Shown: positions 40,871 to 52,555, counted from the first letter of the stretch. The stretch: DNA of 64,000 bases from Trypanosoma brucei gambiense DAL972 (GCF_000210295.1 NC_026736.1:832022-896021), one strand, 5' to 3'. The notes: a model not told the origin generated them from the sequence alone. A program made the numbers and translations.

Positions 40871-42406
40871 ATGATGTCAACTGCCCCAACGGGTGGTTTT
40901 GGCGGCTTTGGCGCCGCGGCGAAGGGTGGTTTTGGAGCAGTGACGGCGACGGGAGGTACTGGCTTTGGAACTGCAACAACGGGGAGTACAGGCAACTTTG
41001 GTGGCTTCGGAACCGCAACGGGGAGTGGTTTTGCTGCCGTTACAACCACTGGCACATTTGGTGGATTCGGTGCTGGTAAGGGTTTCGGCACGACTGTTGC
41101 TACCCCCGCTCAGCCTCACCTTCCTCAGTACAAGGGTATTAAAGGTCCAGGTTCATCGACCGAATGGCTTCATGGTGTTAACCTTTCCATCCTTCGTGAT
41201 GACGTCGTATTTGAAGACCTTCCCGTTCCTCTGCAGCAGCATCTCACAGACTTTCACAACTTCATACAAGCGGAACACGATGCTAAGCAGGTTGTTGAGG
41301 CCTTTTTGACGGATTCCGCAACACCGAATGCAACTCCTGCACCTAGCTATAGAGAGTTGGTTAAAAAGATGAATCAACTCGCAAGTGGGGAGAACGCTGT
41401 TGATGGCATTCGTGTGGAGTGTTTTGAACGTGAGGTTCAAGCGCATCGGCTCGGACAAACCCTGGATAAATGTGAGGACGACATCCTTGACTATATGAAG
41501 AATGTTTGGAAGCCGCTTTCTGAGATTGATTTTACGCAGCGTGCTGGTGGTAACAGGCCAAAACCCGCATCTGAGCCATTTCAACGTATTCTTCGTGAAA
41601 TTCAGGGATGCATGGACGCCATTTCGGCAGCTGTCTCTGAGTTGGAGGCCGCGGTGGTGCCCTGTGGTCGGCGGGTGAGGGGTCCAGTTACCGATGATGC
41701 CAGCAGGAGTAACGCCGCACCGGAGCCGCCTTGCGCCTCTGCCTCCGAGTTTCTTACAAAACTTACTGGTGGTGTAGAATTGCCTGATGCTCCGCCACCT
41801 GGATTGGGCTCGGCTGCGTCGGCACATCCCGTTTCTCGGATAAACGCATCTCTGAGCAACCAGTTAACAACCCTTCTGAATTTGGCCGCGTGGACACTGC
41901 GGCTTCACACGAGGGCTGATAGCGCCCGCGATCTCTTTGTTCACAACTACGGGACATCAGAGGCGGAGTTGCTTCTTGCTCAGCAGCATCAGCAAGCAGA
42001 GTCGTCCGCGGGGCCTCGGAGACCATTTTTGTTGCCTTCCTCTACCGGTGCAGCGGCGGCGGAGGTTAACCAAGACACTGTGGGTGATATTCATAGGCGT
42101 TCTGCCTTTCCTCACCGCTCAAAGGCCTTGTCCAACGGGGAACGCAAGATGCAGTACGATGTTCTTCTCGAGCGAAAGTATCAAACAGCCGCCCCGGCAG
42201 CTGCACCACTGTCAACAGCAACTGCTTCCGGTACCGCTTCTTCAGTTGCCGGAGCGACTCTTGGCGCAACATCGTCAACCTCCACCACAGCTACCGGTTT
42301 TGGCGCTCCCCAGTCTTTAGGTACAATCGGAGGCGCCACCATATTTGGTGCGGGGACCTCTGCTGCTGACCCAAGGAAGACCCTGAACAAAACCGGTCGC
42401 TCATAA
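40871..42406 (+). CDS. FG-repeat nucleoporin (~53 kDa)
   Basis: 511 aa. Residues 8-75 contain nine FG dipeptides, mostly GGFG or GFG (for example GGFGGFG at 8-14, NFGGFG at 42-47). A helical region follows at ~85-250 (HRLGQTLDKCEDDILDYMKNVW and around), then Pro/Ala-rich linkers, a second helical part at ~325-375 (LTTLLNLAAWTLRLHTRADSARDLFVHNYG) and a Ser/Thr/Ala-rich C-terminus with two more FG (GFGAPQ, IFGAG). FG repeats line the pore channel and bind transport receptors; FG plus coiled coil resembles the Nup62/58/54 channel group. T. brucei has FG nucleoporins named NUP53a and NUP53b by size, and this may be one of them; I do not assign the name. Two adjacent ATGs occur at 40871 and 40874. 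Confidence 0.9.
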   Translation: MMSTAPTGGFGGFGAAAKGGFGAVTATGGTGFGTATTGSTGNFGGFGTATGSGFAAVTTTGTFGGFGAGKGFGTTVATPAQPHLPQYKGIKGPGSSTEWLHGVNLSILRDDVVFEDLPVPLQQHLTDFHNFIQAEHDAKQVVEAFLTDSATPNATPAPSYRELVKKMNQLASGENAVDGIRVECFEREVQAHRLGQTLDKCEDDILDYMKNVWKPLSEIDFTQRAGGNRPKPASEPFQRILREIQGCMDAISAAVSELEAAVVPCGRRVRGPVTDDASRSNAAPEPPCASASEFLTKLTGGVELPDAPPPGLGSAASAHPVSRINASLSNQLTTLLNLAAWTLRLHTRADSARDLFVHNYGTSEAELLLAQQHQQAESSAGPRRPFLLPSSTGAAAAEVNQDTVGDIHRRSAFPHRSKALSNGERKMQYDVLLERKYQTAAPAAAPLSTATASGTASSVAGATLGATSSTSTTATGFGAPQSLGTIGGATIFGAGTSAADPRKTLNKTGRS

Positions 42407-42726
42407 TACCTCCGTCGCAAGGGTATTCGAACGGTGCATGTGTGCAGGGTTGCTTTGATTCCGCCGCCGGCGTCCCCCTGCTGTAGCCGGGGTCTGACAT
42501 ATGTTGTCTTCAGGGTGTTGACCGCTTCGGTAGCCACCCGCCTGCAGTTTTTACTTCATTTTACTCCAACTATGTCATGCCGGGGCTGCCCCCTTTCTTT
42601 CCTTTTCTTTCCTTATGCTTTCGTTAAATTGCCTTCGTCTTTCTCTTACTACTTTGCTTTTTCCGGGTCGATTTTGCGTTCCCATATTGCAACGCGGTTG
42701 CTAAAATTCAAGTCACGGTAGATGAG
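42407..42726. other. Intergenic region
   Basis: About 320 bases; strongly pyrimidine-rich at 42586-42665, ahead of the acceptor AG at 42711. No gene seen. Confidence 0.6.
42711..42712 (+). promoter_or_regulatory. Predicted spliced-leader acceptor
   Basis: First AG after a long pyrimidine tract (42586-42665), 14 bases before the ATG at 42727. An out-of-frame ATG at 42722 opens a 20-codon upstream frame. Confidence 0.55.
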
Positions 42727-45700
42727 ATGTCACACTCTGCCTTTTTGCACAATCGCCTGTGGAGAAAACAGGCTGGGGGGTTGACAATAAAGAGTTTCAA
42801 CCGTTTTGACGATTTAGGGCCGCTTACAGTGCCGGTTTCACCCCCAACAAGCGATTTATCAGATGCTGGTATTACCGTGCGCCGCTCTGCTTACTCCGTG
42901 CTCAGGATGCGTAACAGTCAACCGGGCGTATGCGCGCAAAATTTACTTTCTTGCTCTGGTAAAAGTATTGAACCCGAGATGCACAAGTGCTGCTGTTCCG
43001 CCTTGTTGTACCGGTCGCCACACCGTGGCGAGGCATCAACAACCTTGTCATCGGATGAGGAGCTGGAGCGTGACGATTTTGTGTTTTCGCTAAAGCTCGC
43101 AGAAGTGGAGCAGATGCTGCAGGAGCTTGTAGGAGTGGTACGGTATGAGGAGTTGGTTGGCCCGGCTCTAGCAGATGCTCGATGGATTGGAATGTGTCAG
43201 AGCATGCCAGAGGCGGTTGAAGGTGCAGGGGGTTGGATTGCGCGGGTGCTTTTAACTCCGGAGGAAGAGCACCGTATCAAGTGGCTGCGTGAGGATGGGG
43301 TGCAGCTATCCGACAAGCTTGCTTGCATTCCGTCATTCAAAGCGTTATACGTTGCATTCCACACAGTAGGAGGGGAGGGCTTGGGATTGAGCCACTTTGA
43401 GGTCATTGAGAAGCGGATGCGAGAGGGCTCCGTGAAGTGGGACATGTCTGATGCTGCTGTCGCATGCTTCTTTGCAATGCACCGCGGGAGTCGCGTCCTT
43501 TTTGCTGCCATGTGGTGCGTGATGTGTTGCTGGAGACGGGATCGCAGGGGGGCATGGTGGCTGCAACGGCTCCTGAGCCGACGCTGCGTCACGTATTAGG
43601 GGCTACGCTGTTATTACGCATGGTGGGAGTGTTGTTGCTTGAGGCGCAGGGGACTAGTGGTGCGGGGTTGGATCCTCCCATGTACCTGTTTGCAGCCATC
43701 ACAGAGTTTCTCGCATTTGTTAAATCCCTTCCAGTGGGTAGGTTTACTTGCGTCTTAAGGGAAATTGCAGTTGAATGCCGCGCAAGGGTGGCATCGCTTG
43801 CATCTTTTTATACTGTTCCGGTGGGTAGTTCGTGTCTACCGGATTTCACCTTGTGGCTGCTGCGAGAGGTTCCCAACTCCGCCTCGTGCCACCTCCACTT
43901 TCGTCACATGACGTTGCGCAGTCATACGGAGGCCATCACATTACTGGAGAAATCATTCCTCCTTTCACCCCAGTGTCTGGATCTTCATGTGGTGGTGGAT
44001 GTTTTGTTCCCCCTCCTTGATTCTAGCGAGGTGGACGACTTCTACTTCATTGTGTTTAATGAGGTGCTTACCAGACTTGGGGAACGACTCCATCGCAACG
44101 TACAGTCGTTCACAGAAGACGACTTTCGGCTCATCACCGCCCTTGGAGTTCGTCTTTTTGAGGGACAAGGGAGTGGGTTGGGTCAGTCCTCCTCTCAAAC
44201 CGCTGGAAACTGCCCCTTCGATGCGAAAAAGCTTGAGCAACTGGAGCAGCTTCAGGTGATGGGTGGTAGCCCGTGGTCATTCATTGTGCTCTCTTATGAT
44301 TATCTCAAGGAGGTTATGCGGTCACTAGTCAGGGATGGGCGGCAGTCGAAGTATCAACGTCAATATGGAAGGTCCCCCATATCGAGTGTCGCTGAAGCGG
44401 CCGCTCTTGGTGGCGGTGGTGGGATTCAGCGCAAATCGCTGTTTCCTAAGGCTGTGGAACGTGGTAAGAACAACATTCCGTGCATCATCACAACAACCGG
44501 TACTGAGTGCCCCGACGCGAGCGAAGGGGGCCTTGAATCCGATGGTGCCATGACGTTTAGGAAAGGGTATCCATTGCTATCGCCATCGTCATTAACTTCA
44601 CTGCGGGAACGCTTTGTTGTGTTTGTTGAGGAGTTGGTGAAGACCCTTGTTGACGAGAGAGGAATTCATCACCGCAGTTCCAGCGTGGTGAGTGATGATT
44701 TGTTTACGTTCGTGAGCAAACATATGTCTTTGCCCAACATTCATGACGAGTACCGCCGAAAGATATATCTTTTGGTTAACATAATGACCAAAGAAACATC
44801 CACAAGGATAGGTGATGAGGGCAGGAGTATCGCTACATCTGAGGACGATATCCCGCCGGAGCTCCGCTATCTTGTCACGTCTCTTTCTCTGATGCTTTCC
44901 CCGTGGGCGGCAGTAATGATTCTGCGGGATGTTTTGAGCGAGTCGTCTGGGATGAACCCCCGCTACACTTACGTCCTTAACGCCGCAATCGACCTACAGT
45001 TGCCCACATCTACAACGCGCTCGCGCATGGCAACGACGCTTAACATGTGGCGTTTCATAAGTTCGCAATCAAGAAAGATGACGTTCGCCGAGCATATGGC
45101 TATGAAGCGGCGTTGCGCCGTAAACATTCCCCTTTCGTACATACTGTCATCATACTGGTCCCTTTTGACGTGGCTAACGCTTCTGACAATTGTTGGTCTT
45201 AATGTTGCCGGGCTTGACCTGGAGTCACAATACGCTGCCACTTGCCTGTTTCGTGATTTTGCGCCACCCGAAGATGTTATCGTACCCCTTGCAGATGAGT
45301 CCTGCCTCAACACAGTCCACGGTGCCGTTTCTAGCTACTTTGAGGGCTCGGGACTGAATGGGGCCAAGGGGCTAACGGGAAAGAGTGGAAGAAGGGAGGT
45401 AACGTGGGATCGCATTTCGCAAGAGGGACTGTTTTCGTCGGCGCCATATATTTTCTCACGTGCCGCGGACCGTAGACTTCCTATGACTGTTGTTTCCGTC
45501 GGCAGCGAGGGGAGTGTGTCTGCTGTTGATCAAGTTTCGAGGGAGTTCGCATGTGCCTCCACATTTCTCCACGAGCTGGCAGGCAGGTCGATTTTTCCAT
45601 TTTATCTTTCAATTGATCAGATGCTCTCGGCCGATCTTATCGTTGCTCGCGTGGCGGAACGTATACGGAGGGTTTCGTTTGACAATGCTTGGTTTGTCAG

Positions 45701-46217
45701 TCGAGCTGTCTTTCGAACCTTCCCGTTGGGCCGAGCCCACACCGAACATAGTCTAGTCACCCATACCTGTGATCAGGCGAGTTCCAAGCGTCGGCGGATT
45801 ACTTTTCTCTTGTACGTTCAACGCAACATTCCCATACCGCCTCAGTTATTATTGCGTCTTAGCGATAGTGTGCTTGCGCAGCATGGGGATCTTGTACTTG
45901 TGACGCACGATGTTAGCTTGAAGGTCGGGGGTTGTACTCCTAAGGTGCTTGAGCAACTCGCCGAAGCGCACCGGATTCGTTGTATACCGTGCGCACCAAC
46001 AGGTGGAGTAGATGGCGGTGAATCAATGTGTTTGAGTAGGTTCTGGGAGTTGTGGGCCCATGGGAACGAATTAACTCGCAGGTGTGGGGCGTTCGCAAAG
46101 CTTTTGTGGTCTGCTGACCATGTTGTATGTTCAAGCCGACACTTAAGGAATCCTTCTGCAGCTGCTCTACATCCTACCAAGCGCGTGCTAACCGATTTCC
46201 GTTGCTACAGTCTTTAA
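42727..46217 (+). pseudogene. Large hypothetical protein split by a frameshift (or two overlapping ORFs)
   Basis: Two + strand open frames overlap by 136 bases: 42727-43599 (290 aa) and 43464-46217 (917 aa). Both have the composition of real coding sequence, and there is no polypyrimidine/AG and no room for a UTR between them. In the overlap the upstream frame turns unusual (MWCVMCCWRRDRRG) just where the downstream frame becomes ordinary (HVVRDVLLETGSQGG), with a T5 run at about 43499-43503. A one-base indel there would give one protein of about 1,160 residues. The downstream part is mostly helical with one hydrophobic stretch (SYWSLLTWLTLLTIVGLNVAG). Its C-terminus (PPQLLLRLSDSVLAQHGDLVLVTHD) vaguely recalls a Rossmann/PIN-like fold; no family recognised. 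Either a sequencing error or a real lesion. Confidence 0.75.
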
Positions 46218-47644
46218 TGCGAGGGGCGTATTCGAATGGTGAAGGAAGCGCAGATATGTAAGGCTGTGATAAGCTAGGGTGGAGTTTGTCGCGGTCTTTG
46301 GATTGCCGTGATGCTTTTTCCTCATAGTCTCCAGTCGTCATGGTTATTGTCGTACTTCCATTTTTTTCTTTTTTTGTTTCAGGTTCTTTCCTCCCTTGTA
46401 CCTTTTGCGCAAAGCGATCACACGTCATGTGATTACGGTATAGCTTTGACAATTTCAACTCCCTGTTGGAGCCTATCGTCGTTTTTGTTCCGCCCGTTGC
46501 TCTTACCATCACTCTACTGTTGTTGTGTTGTTTCTGCTTGCTCCTCGTTGCACCGACTACGGGTTTCAAAATGTGGGGGATGGGCGTGTTTGTAAGGCGT
46601 CATAATGCTGTCCATCTTTTTATTTCCCCCCGCAATGGGTCTATCGATGCGTACCGCGCCTTCTTAAAATTCTTTTATTATCCTCCTCACGTGCCATACC
46701 TCAGGACCGCTACTGGAGGGTAATACGACGTCACGCCAACGTGTGTGTGTGTGTGTGTGTGTGGCTTTATGTAGGAAAATGTGTGTTGGTGTCCCATAGT
46801 TTGTTTTCCAGTTCCTGCTGGGGGGTAAAAATCTCAGGTTAGTTGCCCTTGAAAGATTTGTGTAATTCGATGCGTGGTGTTACTTTTTTTTGTTGCATAT
46901 TGTTTCATTTAAGCGGTTCTTGGGCCAGGTGGACACTCACTGGCTTGCTTTACAGAATTCAACACGTGTGTACGTTAGTAGTGGGTTGCGGGAGGAAAGA
47001 GGGGAGGGGTGCATGTGAGGTTTTGTGATCAGCTCTTTCTTTGAACCTAATGCGTACTTCATTACTTTGGAAGAGGGAGGATGAGTTGACTTTCTCATGT
47101 GAGCACCCTTACCGACTGACTGCCGCCTTTCCTATTTGATTAGAGCGACCGAGCACAAACTCCTACACAAAACTAACCTCAAGGACCTTTTATTCCGGTT
47201 CTGCATGTTTAGTTTTTGTTGTGTGTGATGTGGACAGACTGAGCTACGCTCATCAGCTGTCAACGATAGTAAGTCTTCCTTCCACACACGTACACACGCA
47301 TATATTGGCATGCGTGCCGTTAGAATGTGTAGGGTGCCAATGAAACAATATGTTCCTGTAATGATTCAGCAATACCCCTTTTGTGAATCCATATGGAGGT
47401 AAGGAGATACACGTACCATTTCATGCACTCGCACCCATTCCTTCCCCATCTTTCCTTTTTTTCTCTGTTGTTGTTTCGTGTGGATACTGAAATAAGGGAA
47501 AGAAATAATAAAAACGAAAAGTTCTCGGAAGTAAAAAGGAGGAACACAACAAAGAGAGAAGACGAAGAGGGAAAAAAAGTTCGCTTGCTAAAGGTCATTT
47601 TTCTAAAAAAAGGTTAACTTAAGAAGGGTGGGTGAACGGAAACA
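46218..47644. other. Long intergenic region
   Basis: About 1.4 kb without a supported gene. (GT)n at 46741-46763; pyrimidine tracts at 46358-46400 and 47440-47475. A 50-codon ATG frame at 46571 lies here, but it has no acceptor close upstream. Confidence 0.55.
46741..46763. repeat. (GT)n microsatellite
   Basis: About 11 GT units. Confidence 0.9.
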
Positions 47645-49519
47645 ATGGCGACAGTTAAGAAACTCTTGGAGCGCCTCAATGATGGTAAGGTACTCACTAC
47701 CGAGGAGATGATTTATTGGGCCGATAAGAGCGATGAAACGCACTCTCAAACATTCTTCGGCAAAAATATTGAGGATGCGAGGCACTGTGTACGGTGTGTC
47801 GCTGACACCCTTATAAAGAAATACATGAACAACCCTGATGTCAGTGAATTGCCCATAGAGAAGAAAACACGGGCGTGCCTCATTGTGAGTAACTTTGCTC
47901 TGTACAAACCTGTGCGCAACTGCATCTTCGATTTGCTGGACAAGTTGGAGGCTGTGTTTGAGGAGTCCATAAAGGCAGACGCGGCACTGCCTTTCAATCC
48001 CGAACTTGGACGTATGACAGAGCACGTAGCTGTGCTTCTCATGCGGGTGACGGGTTATAAGCTTAAGGCTGCAAATGTGTTTGAATTTACCGATGGTAAT
48101 GTGCAGTTTTCAGTGCAATTAATGCTTGCCGTTTTGCTGAAGGAGCCTCCATACGAGCCTGCACTCCGCTGTAACTGCATAAGTATTATTCTCGGGTTCA
48201 CACAGCCGCAAGCGTACTTCAATGATGCTGCGGGTGTAGAGGACGCCTCATGCCAGGATTTCACTGAGAAGATCGACGGCATCCTCAAACTGATGCTCCG
48301 CTTAAATGCCGTTCAAGTGTTTGACGATGTTCTGTCAGAGCAGTTGGACAACGTCAAGGAGGTAACGCCCCTTCTCCATGTGGCCGTGTGCAGTGCGATG
48401 CGGTGCGTAATGAACATTTTCCGCTTCTCTTCCACCGGTGGCACGCAGTGGCGCCAGCACATTCTCCTTTCTACCACGCACCTGGACCATTCCGTGACGG
48501 TATACCTCCAGCTGCAATGCATTTCCCTGCAGAAATCGTTGTCACTACCTCAGCCGACCGCTAGCGTGGAAATGTTGCGTGGTATGTCCCTAGGGTACAA
48601 GTTCGCTTCCCTCTGCACATTTGGTATGGGATGTCATACACGAGAGACCCGGCTGTTTTTCCCGTACCTACATGATATGCTCCAGCTCCCCGTAAAGAGT
48701 ATTCTGGGCAGCCCGGCACTGGCAAATGCGGTGATGCGTGTATATGTGGACATGTTCCACCTTATAGCAAATATAGACGCTCTAGGTGGTGATGAGGGCC
48801 TGCCGACAGGGGATATGTTCCCGCAGCTGCAAAGTGCTGAGCTCGTCAAGAGCGTGACGGGCTTCTTGAAGCGAGAGGTCGCACCGTGCGGGTTAGCTTT
48901 TATCCAGGCCTGGCACAACGCCCTTAAAACCGTGGAGCCCGACACGCTTGTTGAGCGTGGGACGCCAACTTTCCTCGAGTTGGAGAAAATATTCAGCGAA
49001 GTGGAGTCTGCCGTTGAGAAGCAGAGTGCACCACGACCACCACCGCCACCCCAGCCGTCAGCGCCGGCTCCGGTCCCCGCCTCAACACCTGAGCAGGCGC
49101 CCGTTGATTTATGCTTTGTCGGAAGGAGCCATCTTGCGGACATACCACCAATCCATCGGAAGGCAGCGGACCAGAAGATCTCCATTGACAATGCTGCCGT
49201 TCCTGTTGCTCCGTCAAATCGCACAAAACCTGTGGACCGCAACTCCGCGATTGGTATCGACGAGAGGATGTTGTGCGCTCTTACTGGAAACGTCATGAAG
49301 AAGCCCGTCGTTTCACCACACGGTCACACTTTCGATCACGAGGCGATCCTTGCATGGTTGGAGCAAAACGGTTCGGTGTGCCCCGTCACTGGTAAGCCGC
49401 TGGTCGCCGCGGAGTTGCGGCCGAACAAAGAGATTACGGCGCTCATTATGCGGCAGACGATTGCGCAGAGCATGACGGCACCTAACCAGGAGAATGAAGT
49501 GGATATTTATGACTTTTAG
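47645..49519 (+). CDS. U-box E3 ubiquitin ligase-like protein
   Basis: 624 aa. Residues 1-~455 are predominantly helical, with repeated short helices resembling an armadillo/HEAT-type or UBE4-core-like scaffold. Next comes a proline-rich linker at ~460-490 (PRPPPPPQPSAPAPVP) and a C-terminal U-box at ~538-607: ERMLCALTGNVMKKPVVSPHGHTFDHEAILAWL, CPVTGKPL, LRPNKEITALIMR. U-boxes adopt the RING fold without zinc and recruit E2 enzymes; the key hydrophobic and proline positions (CP, P..L.PN) are present. Substrates are unknown. A C-terminal U-box after helical repeats is the layout of CHIP and UFD2-type ligases, but no TPR or full UFD2 core was recognised. Confidence 0.87.
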   Translation: MATVKKLLERLNDGKVLTTEEMIYWADKSDETHSQTFFGKNIEDARHCVRCVADTLIKKYMNNPDVSELPIEKKTRACLIVSNFALYKPVRNCIFDLLDKLEAVFEESIKADAALPFNPELGRMTEHVAVLLMRVTGYKLKAANVFEFTDGNVQFSVQLMLAVLLKEPPYEPALRCNCISIILGFTQPQAYFNDAAGVEDASCQDFTEKIDGILKLMLRLNAVQVFDDVLSEQLDNVKEVTPLLHVAVCSAMRCVMNIFRFSSTGGTQWRQHILLSTTHLDHSVTVYLQLQCISLQKSLSLPQPTASVEMLRGMSLGYKFASLCTFGMGCHTRETRLFFPYLHDMLQLPVKSILGSPALANAVMRVYVDMFHLIANIDALGGDEGLPTGDMFPQLQSAELVKSVTGFLKREVAPCGLAFIQAWHNALKTVEPDTLVERGTPTFLELEKIFSEVESAVEKQSAPRPPPPPQPSAPAPVPASTPEQAPVDLCFVGRSHLADIPPIHRKAADQKISIDNAAVPVAPSNRTKPVDRNSAIGIDERMLCALTGNVMKKPVVSPHGHTFDHEAILAWLEQNGSVCPVTGKPLVAAELRPNKEITALIMRQTIAQSMTAPNQENEVDIYDF

Positions 49520-50491
49520 TGGTATAGAGTTTTGCACAGATGAGGGGGAGGCGAATATCTGATACTCTTTGGGTAGAGATATGAACCCCGGTCATTTTGA
49601 TTTTCGGGGGAAGTTGTGCCACTGGTGCACTCATATATGCATATGTTTATACTTCTATACGTATATATAGGTAAGGTGTGTTGCGGAAAGTGAACCGAGG
49701 TAATAAAAAAAGGACAAAAGGATCATATGGCGTGCGCCGCCCCCGTAGTGGTATGTTGACGGTTGGCCACGCTCAACAAAAGGAAAGGGGCGACGTGCAT
49801 GCTCGGGAGCTGAGTGTGCGCGAGAGGCCTTGTTTCTTGTTTGGCAATAAGCAACTTTTGTGGGGCCCAAGCAGGATGGGAGACGGATGCTCGGATGTGT
49901 TTTCCTTTTTCGTGTGCTTGTGTTTGCGTGTGTGTTTGTGTCACACGTTTAGAGCAAGGTATAAGTAATATGAGGGAGGCTGCAAACCAATGGGATGTAG
50001 AGAAAAAGAGCACGTTGTTTTTGAACCACACTGGGTTTGAGAGTATCCCCTTTTTGTATTCGTACCTGTGTACGTCCTACTGTGTTGGGAGGCAAAGAAG
50101 TGTCCATGATGGTTACCCTGACCTTGCCCGTGTTATGGATGGAATGAATATACGTGGGAAGACATGCCCATTTGGAATGGATGTAAGCCATTGGTGGAGA
50201 AGGTGGAAAGTGTCGGGACTAGGGGGAAGGGATGGGGTGTGGAGCTATAAAAGGAGGAAGTGTGGGTGGCTCAATTGAAATGAGGTAGGAACGAAAGGAA
50301 AACAGGCTGAAGATTTGAACGTAGGGGCCGAGTTGGGCACTTCTCTGCCCGAACCCGCCGCAGAGTGCGCGTTCTGTGCTGATGAAGGCTCGAATGCGGT
50401 TTCGTTCGATATTTTTATATTCCTGACTGGATTGAGGTGTATGCGCGTGCGTTTGTGCGAGAAGATAGTATGAACGATGCAGGGGTGGGAA

Positions 50492-50511
50492 ATATATATA
50501 TATATATATAT
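50492..50511. repeat. (AT)n microsatellite
   Basis: About ten AT units. Confidence 0.9.
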
Positions 50512-51238
50512 GAGTACATACGTGAGATTAAGCGGTAACAAGCTTATATCCATTCTTACCCCGCTTTCTTTCGCATCAGCTGCTGCTGTGACGCTCTTCC
50601 CGAATCTTTTTGGTTGCATACGTCCACCTTTCGGCTGATATTGCGAATGTGGACACTCTCTCCATTTTTCTGTGTGTTCACGTTCACTTTGCATTGTTTT
50701 TTTTTTCGTTGATCCTCGCTTTATTTGTTTGCCTGCAGTATCACTCCTATTTTTCTTCCTTTTGTTTCTTTTTTCAGCTGCTGCTGCCACTGCTGTGATA
50801 TGTTCCCTTTTCCCTTCTTTGGTGCTGATTGGGCTATGAGCCGTTGCGGGATCGGAAACATTCTGCACGGAGAAGACGAGTGCTGGCACAAGGGGAAGGG
50901 GAGGGAGTGCCTCCACCGAACATACCGCTTGGATGGGAGGCATATCTATGCGTGCATTTTTTTTCTTCCTTTTTTTTTTTAAATGGCGTTGCTTTTTCAC
51001 CACTATTAATATCTATGAACACACACATGAATACGCACGTGCACGTGCATAATCTCGTCTACCCATTTTATGCACGCAGAACCGCTTTGGTATGTGCGGG
51101 GCGTGGCCGGATACCCAGTGGGGCGTTTGCCACGTTTCTCTGCTTTATTACCCTCCTCGTGCTTCGCTCTCTTTTACGAAATTTGTCCTTATTCTTTCAT
51201 TTTTCTTTACACTCCGCTAATCTGCGCTGGTGGTTCGT

Positions 51239-51240
51239 AG
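51239..51240 (+). promoter_or_regulatory. Predicted spliced-leader acceptor (decides the next start)
   Basis: A pyrimidine-rich stretch (51185-51225) is followed by TTCGTAG. The AG lies inside the upstream GTG-initiated extension of the next open frame, so the ATG at 51284 is the start. Confidence 0.6.
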
Positions 51241-51283
51241 GGTCTGTATTCATTACTGGTGCGCGTTTGCGGCAGTTGGGCTC

Positions 51284-51772
51284 ATGGCTACTAGTAACGG
51301 CTTCGAATCGCCGCGTGAGTCCGTTGCGGCAGCGGCGGCATGCAGCTCTCAGTTGCGGGAGGCTGCTGAACGGGCACGAAAGGATCCCTCCAAAGATATT
51401 GGTCTGACAACAGAGGAACTTCAGGAGCGGAAAAGGTGCGCTGCGGAGCCACACCGTTTCGTAAGTAAGTCCACAAGTCGCCCTTTTGAGGTGAAGAGTT
51501 CCTCGCGGGCGCAGCAGATTATGACTAAGGGTGTGGTGGAGCGACAAGTCACAGCACGGCAGAAGGAGGTGCTTCGGAAGGTATCTTCACTCCGTAAACT
51601 GCAGGTGGGTCTTTTTTTTGTTGGTGTCGGGTTTGCGTACTGGGTGGGGGTGGAGTTCCTGCTGCCGCATTACGCTGCCGTACAGGAGCGGAACCGCATT
51701 TTGAGGTTGCGGTACGAGATGGCGCAGAGGAAGCGCGAGGAGCACTTACGAGTGCAGGGGTCATCGCAGTGA
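51284..51772 (+). CDS. Small hypothetical protein with one membrane segment
   Basis: 162 aa. An Ala/Ser/Arg-rich soluble N-terminal part (SVAAAAACSSQLREAAERARKD) is followed by a helical region (RQVTARQKEVLRKVSSLRKL), a single hydrophobic segment at ~107-128 (GLFFVGVGFAYWVGVEFLL), and a charged helical C-terminus (RNRILRLRYEMAQRKREEH). This shape (basic helix, one span, charged tail) is common in small inner mitochondrial membrane proteins, but nothing specific was recognised. The gene ends 783 bases before GRP94. Confidence 0.8.
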   Translation: MATSNGFESPRESVAAAAACSSQLREAAERARKDPSKDIGLTTEELQERKRCAAEPHRFVSKSTSRPFEVKSSSRAQQIMTKGVVERQVTARQKEVLRKVSSLRKLQVGLFFVGVGFAYWVGVEFLLPHYAAVQERNRILRLRYEMAQRKREEHLRVQGSSQ

Positions 51773-52555
51773 GGATGTAATGCGAATGTCGTTGTTAGTA
51801 TCGTGGGCAGCGATGCCGATTCTTCGAGAAATTACCACGGTTGTGTGGCAGTGGGTACGTGGCCACAGTTTCTGTTTTGATTTGTACAGTGGCAGCAGTT
51901 CATTCAGCGTCCCTGCAAAAGTAAGGTGTGCTCACATGCATGTCTGTATATATATATATATATATATAGACACATGTGTGTGTATGTGTGCGTGCGAGTG
52001 TGACTAAACGCAGTGACGGGGAAGCATCGGTTAATTGTACTGTTTTTAATTTGTTTTCGCTGGCTGTTCTCTTTCCCTTTTGCATGTCCATTTTTCTCTT
52101 TCCCTTGTCGCCTGATATTTTTGAATGCGTTTATATGTGTGAAGGAATAGGCCAACATAATACGTGAAAAGATTGCACTACTCAGTCCCAGAGGATACGA
52201 CAGGGAGGGTGACAGAACGAGGGAAAGAAGGGAGAAAGAGAAAGGTTAAAGAGTAATATATTACTCGTTTTTGAAACCGCCAGAGTCTCTTTTGTAAAGG
52301 GTAAGGGTAAAAGGGAGTGGTGTTGTTGACTCCCCAAGTAGGCAGAAGACTAGGTGTTGGAGAGGCGTGCTACTTTAAATAAAGCAGGGTTGTGGTAGAG
52401 GGATAGGGAACTTGTTAAGCGAGCTGGTTTATAACCTGCATCAAACTCCACCGAAACGAAGGGGAATCAGGGGAAGGTATTCTGTAGTGACAAGAATAGG
52501 AATCGACTAGAACAGGTGCGCGCGTGGGTGTAAGAATCGGAAAAAAACATTGAAA
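51773..52555. other. Intergenic region
   Basis: No gene seen. (TA)n at 51947-51968, T-rich tract around 52045-52105, and purine-rich sequence 52190-52320 before the GRP94 gene. Confidence 0.6.
51947..51968. repeat. (TA)n microsatellite
   Basis: About 11 TA units. Confidence 0.9.

Larger units (their letters stand above)
49520..51283. other. Long intergenic region
   Basis: About 1.76 kb without a supported gene, the longest gap between genes on the right side. It includes (AT)n at 50492-50511 and pyrimidine tracts at 50695-50712, 50738-50775 and 50959-50982. A - strand open frame (50245-51003) is only the reverse of these tracts (Lys-rich). Confidence 0.55.

Noticed and set aside
46571..46723. 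50-codon ATG frame on +
   Set aside because: No acceptor AG close upstream and no recognisable similarity.
49814..50278. 154-codon + frame
   Set aside because: Starts with GTG and runs through a GTGTGT stretch (CVCVCV); no family match.
50245..51003. 252-codon - strand frame
   Set aside because: Reverse of polypyrimidine tracts gives Lys-rich sequence; opposite to all genes here.
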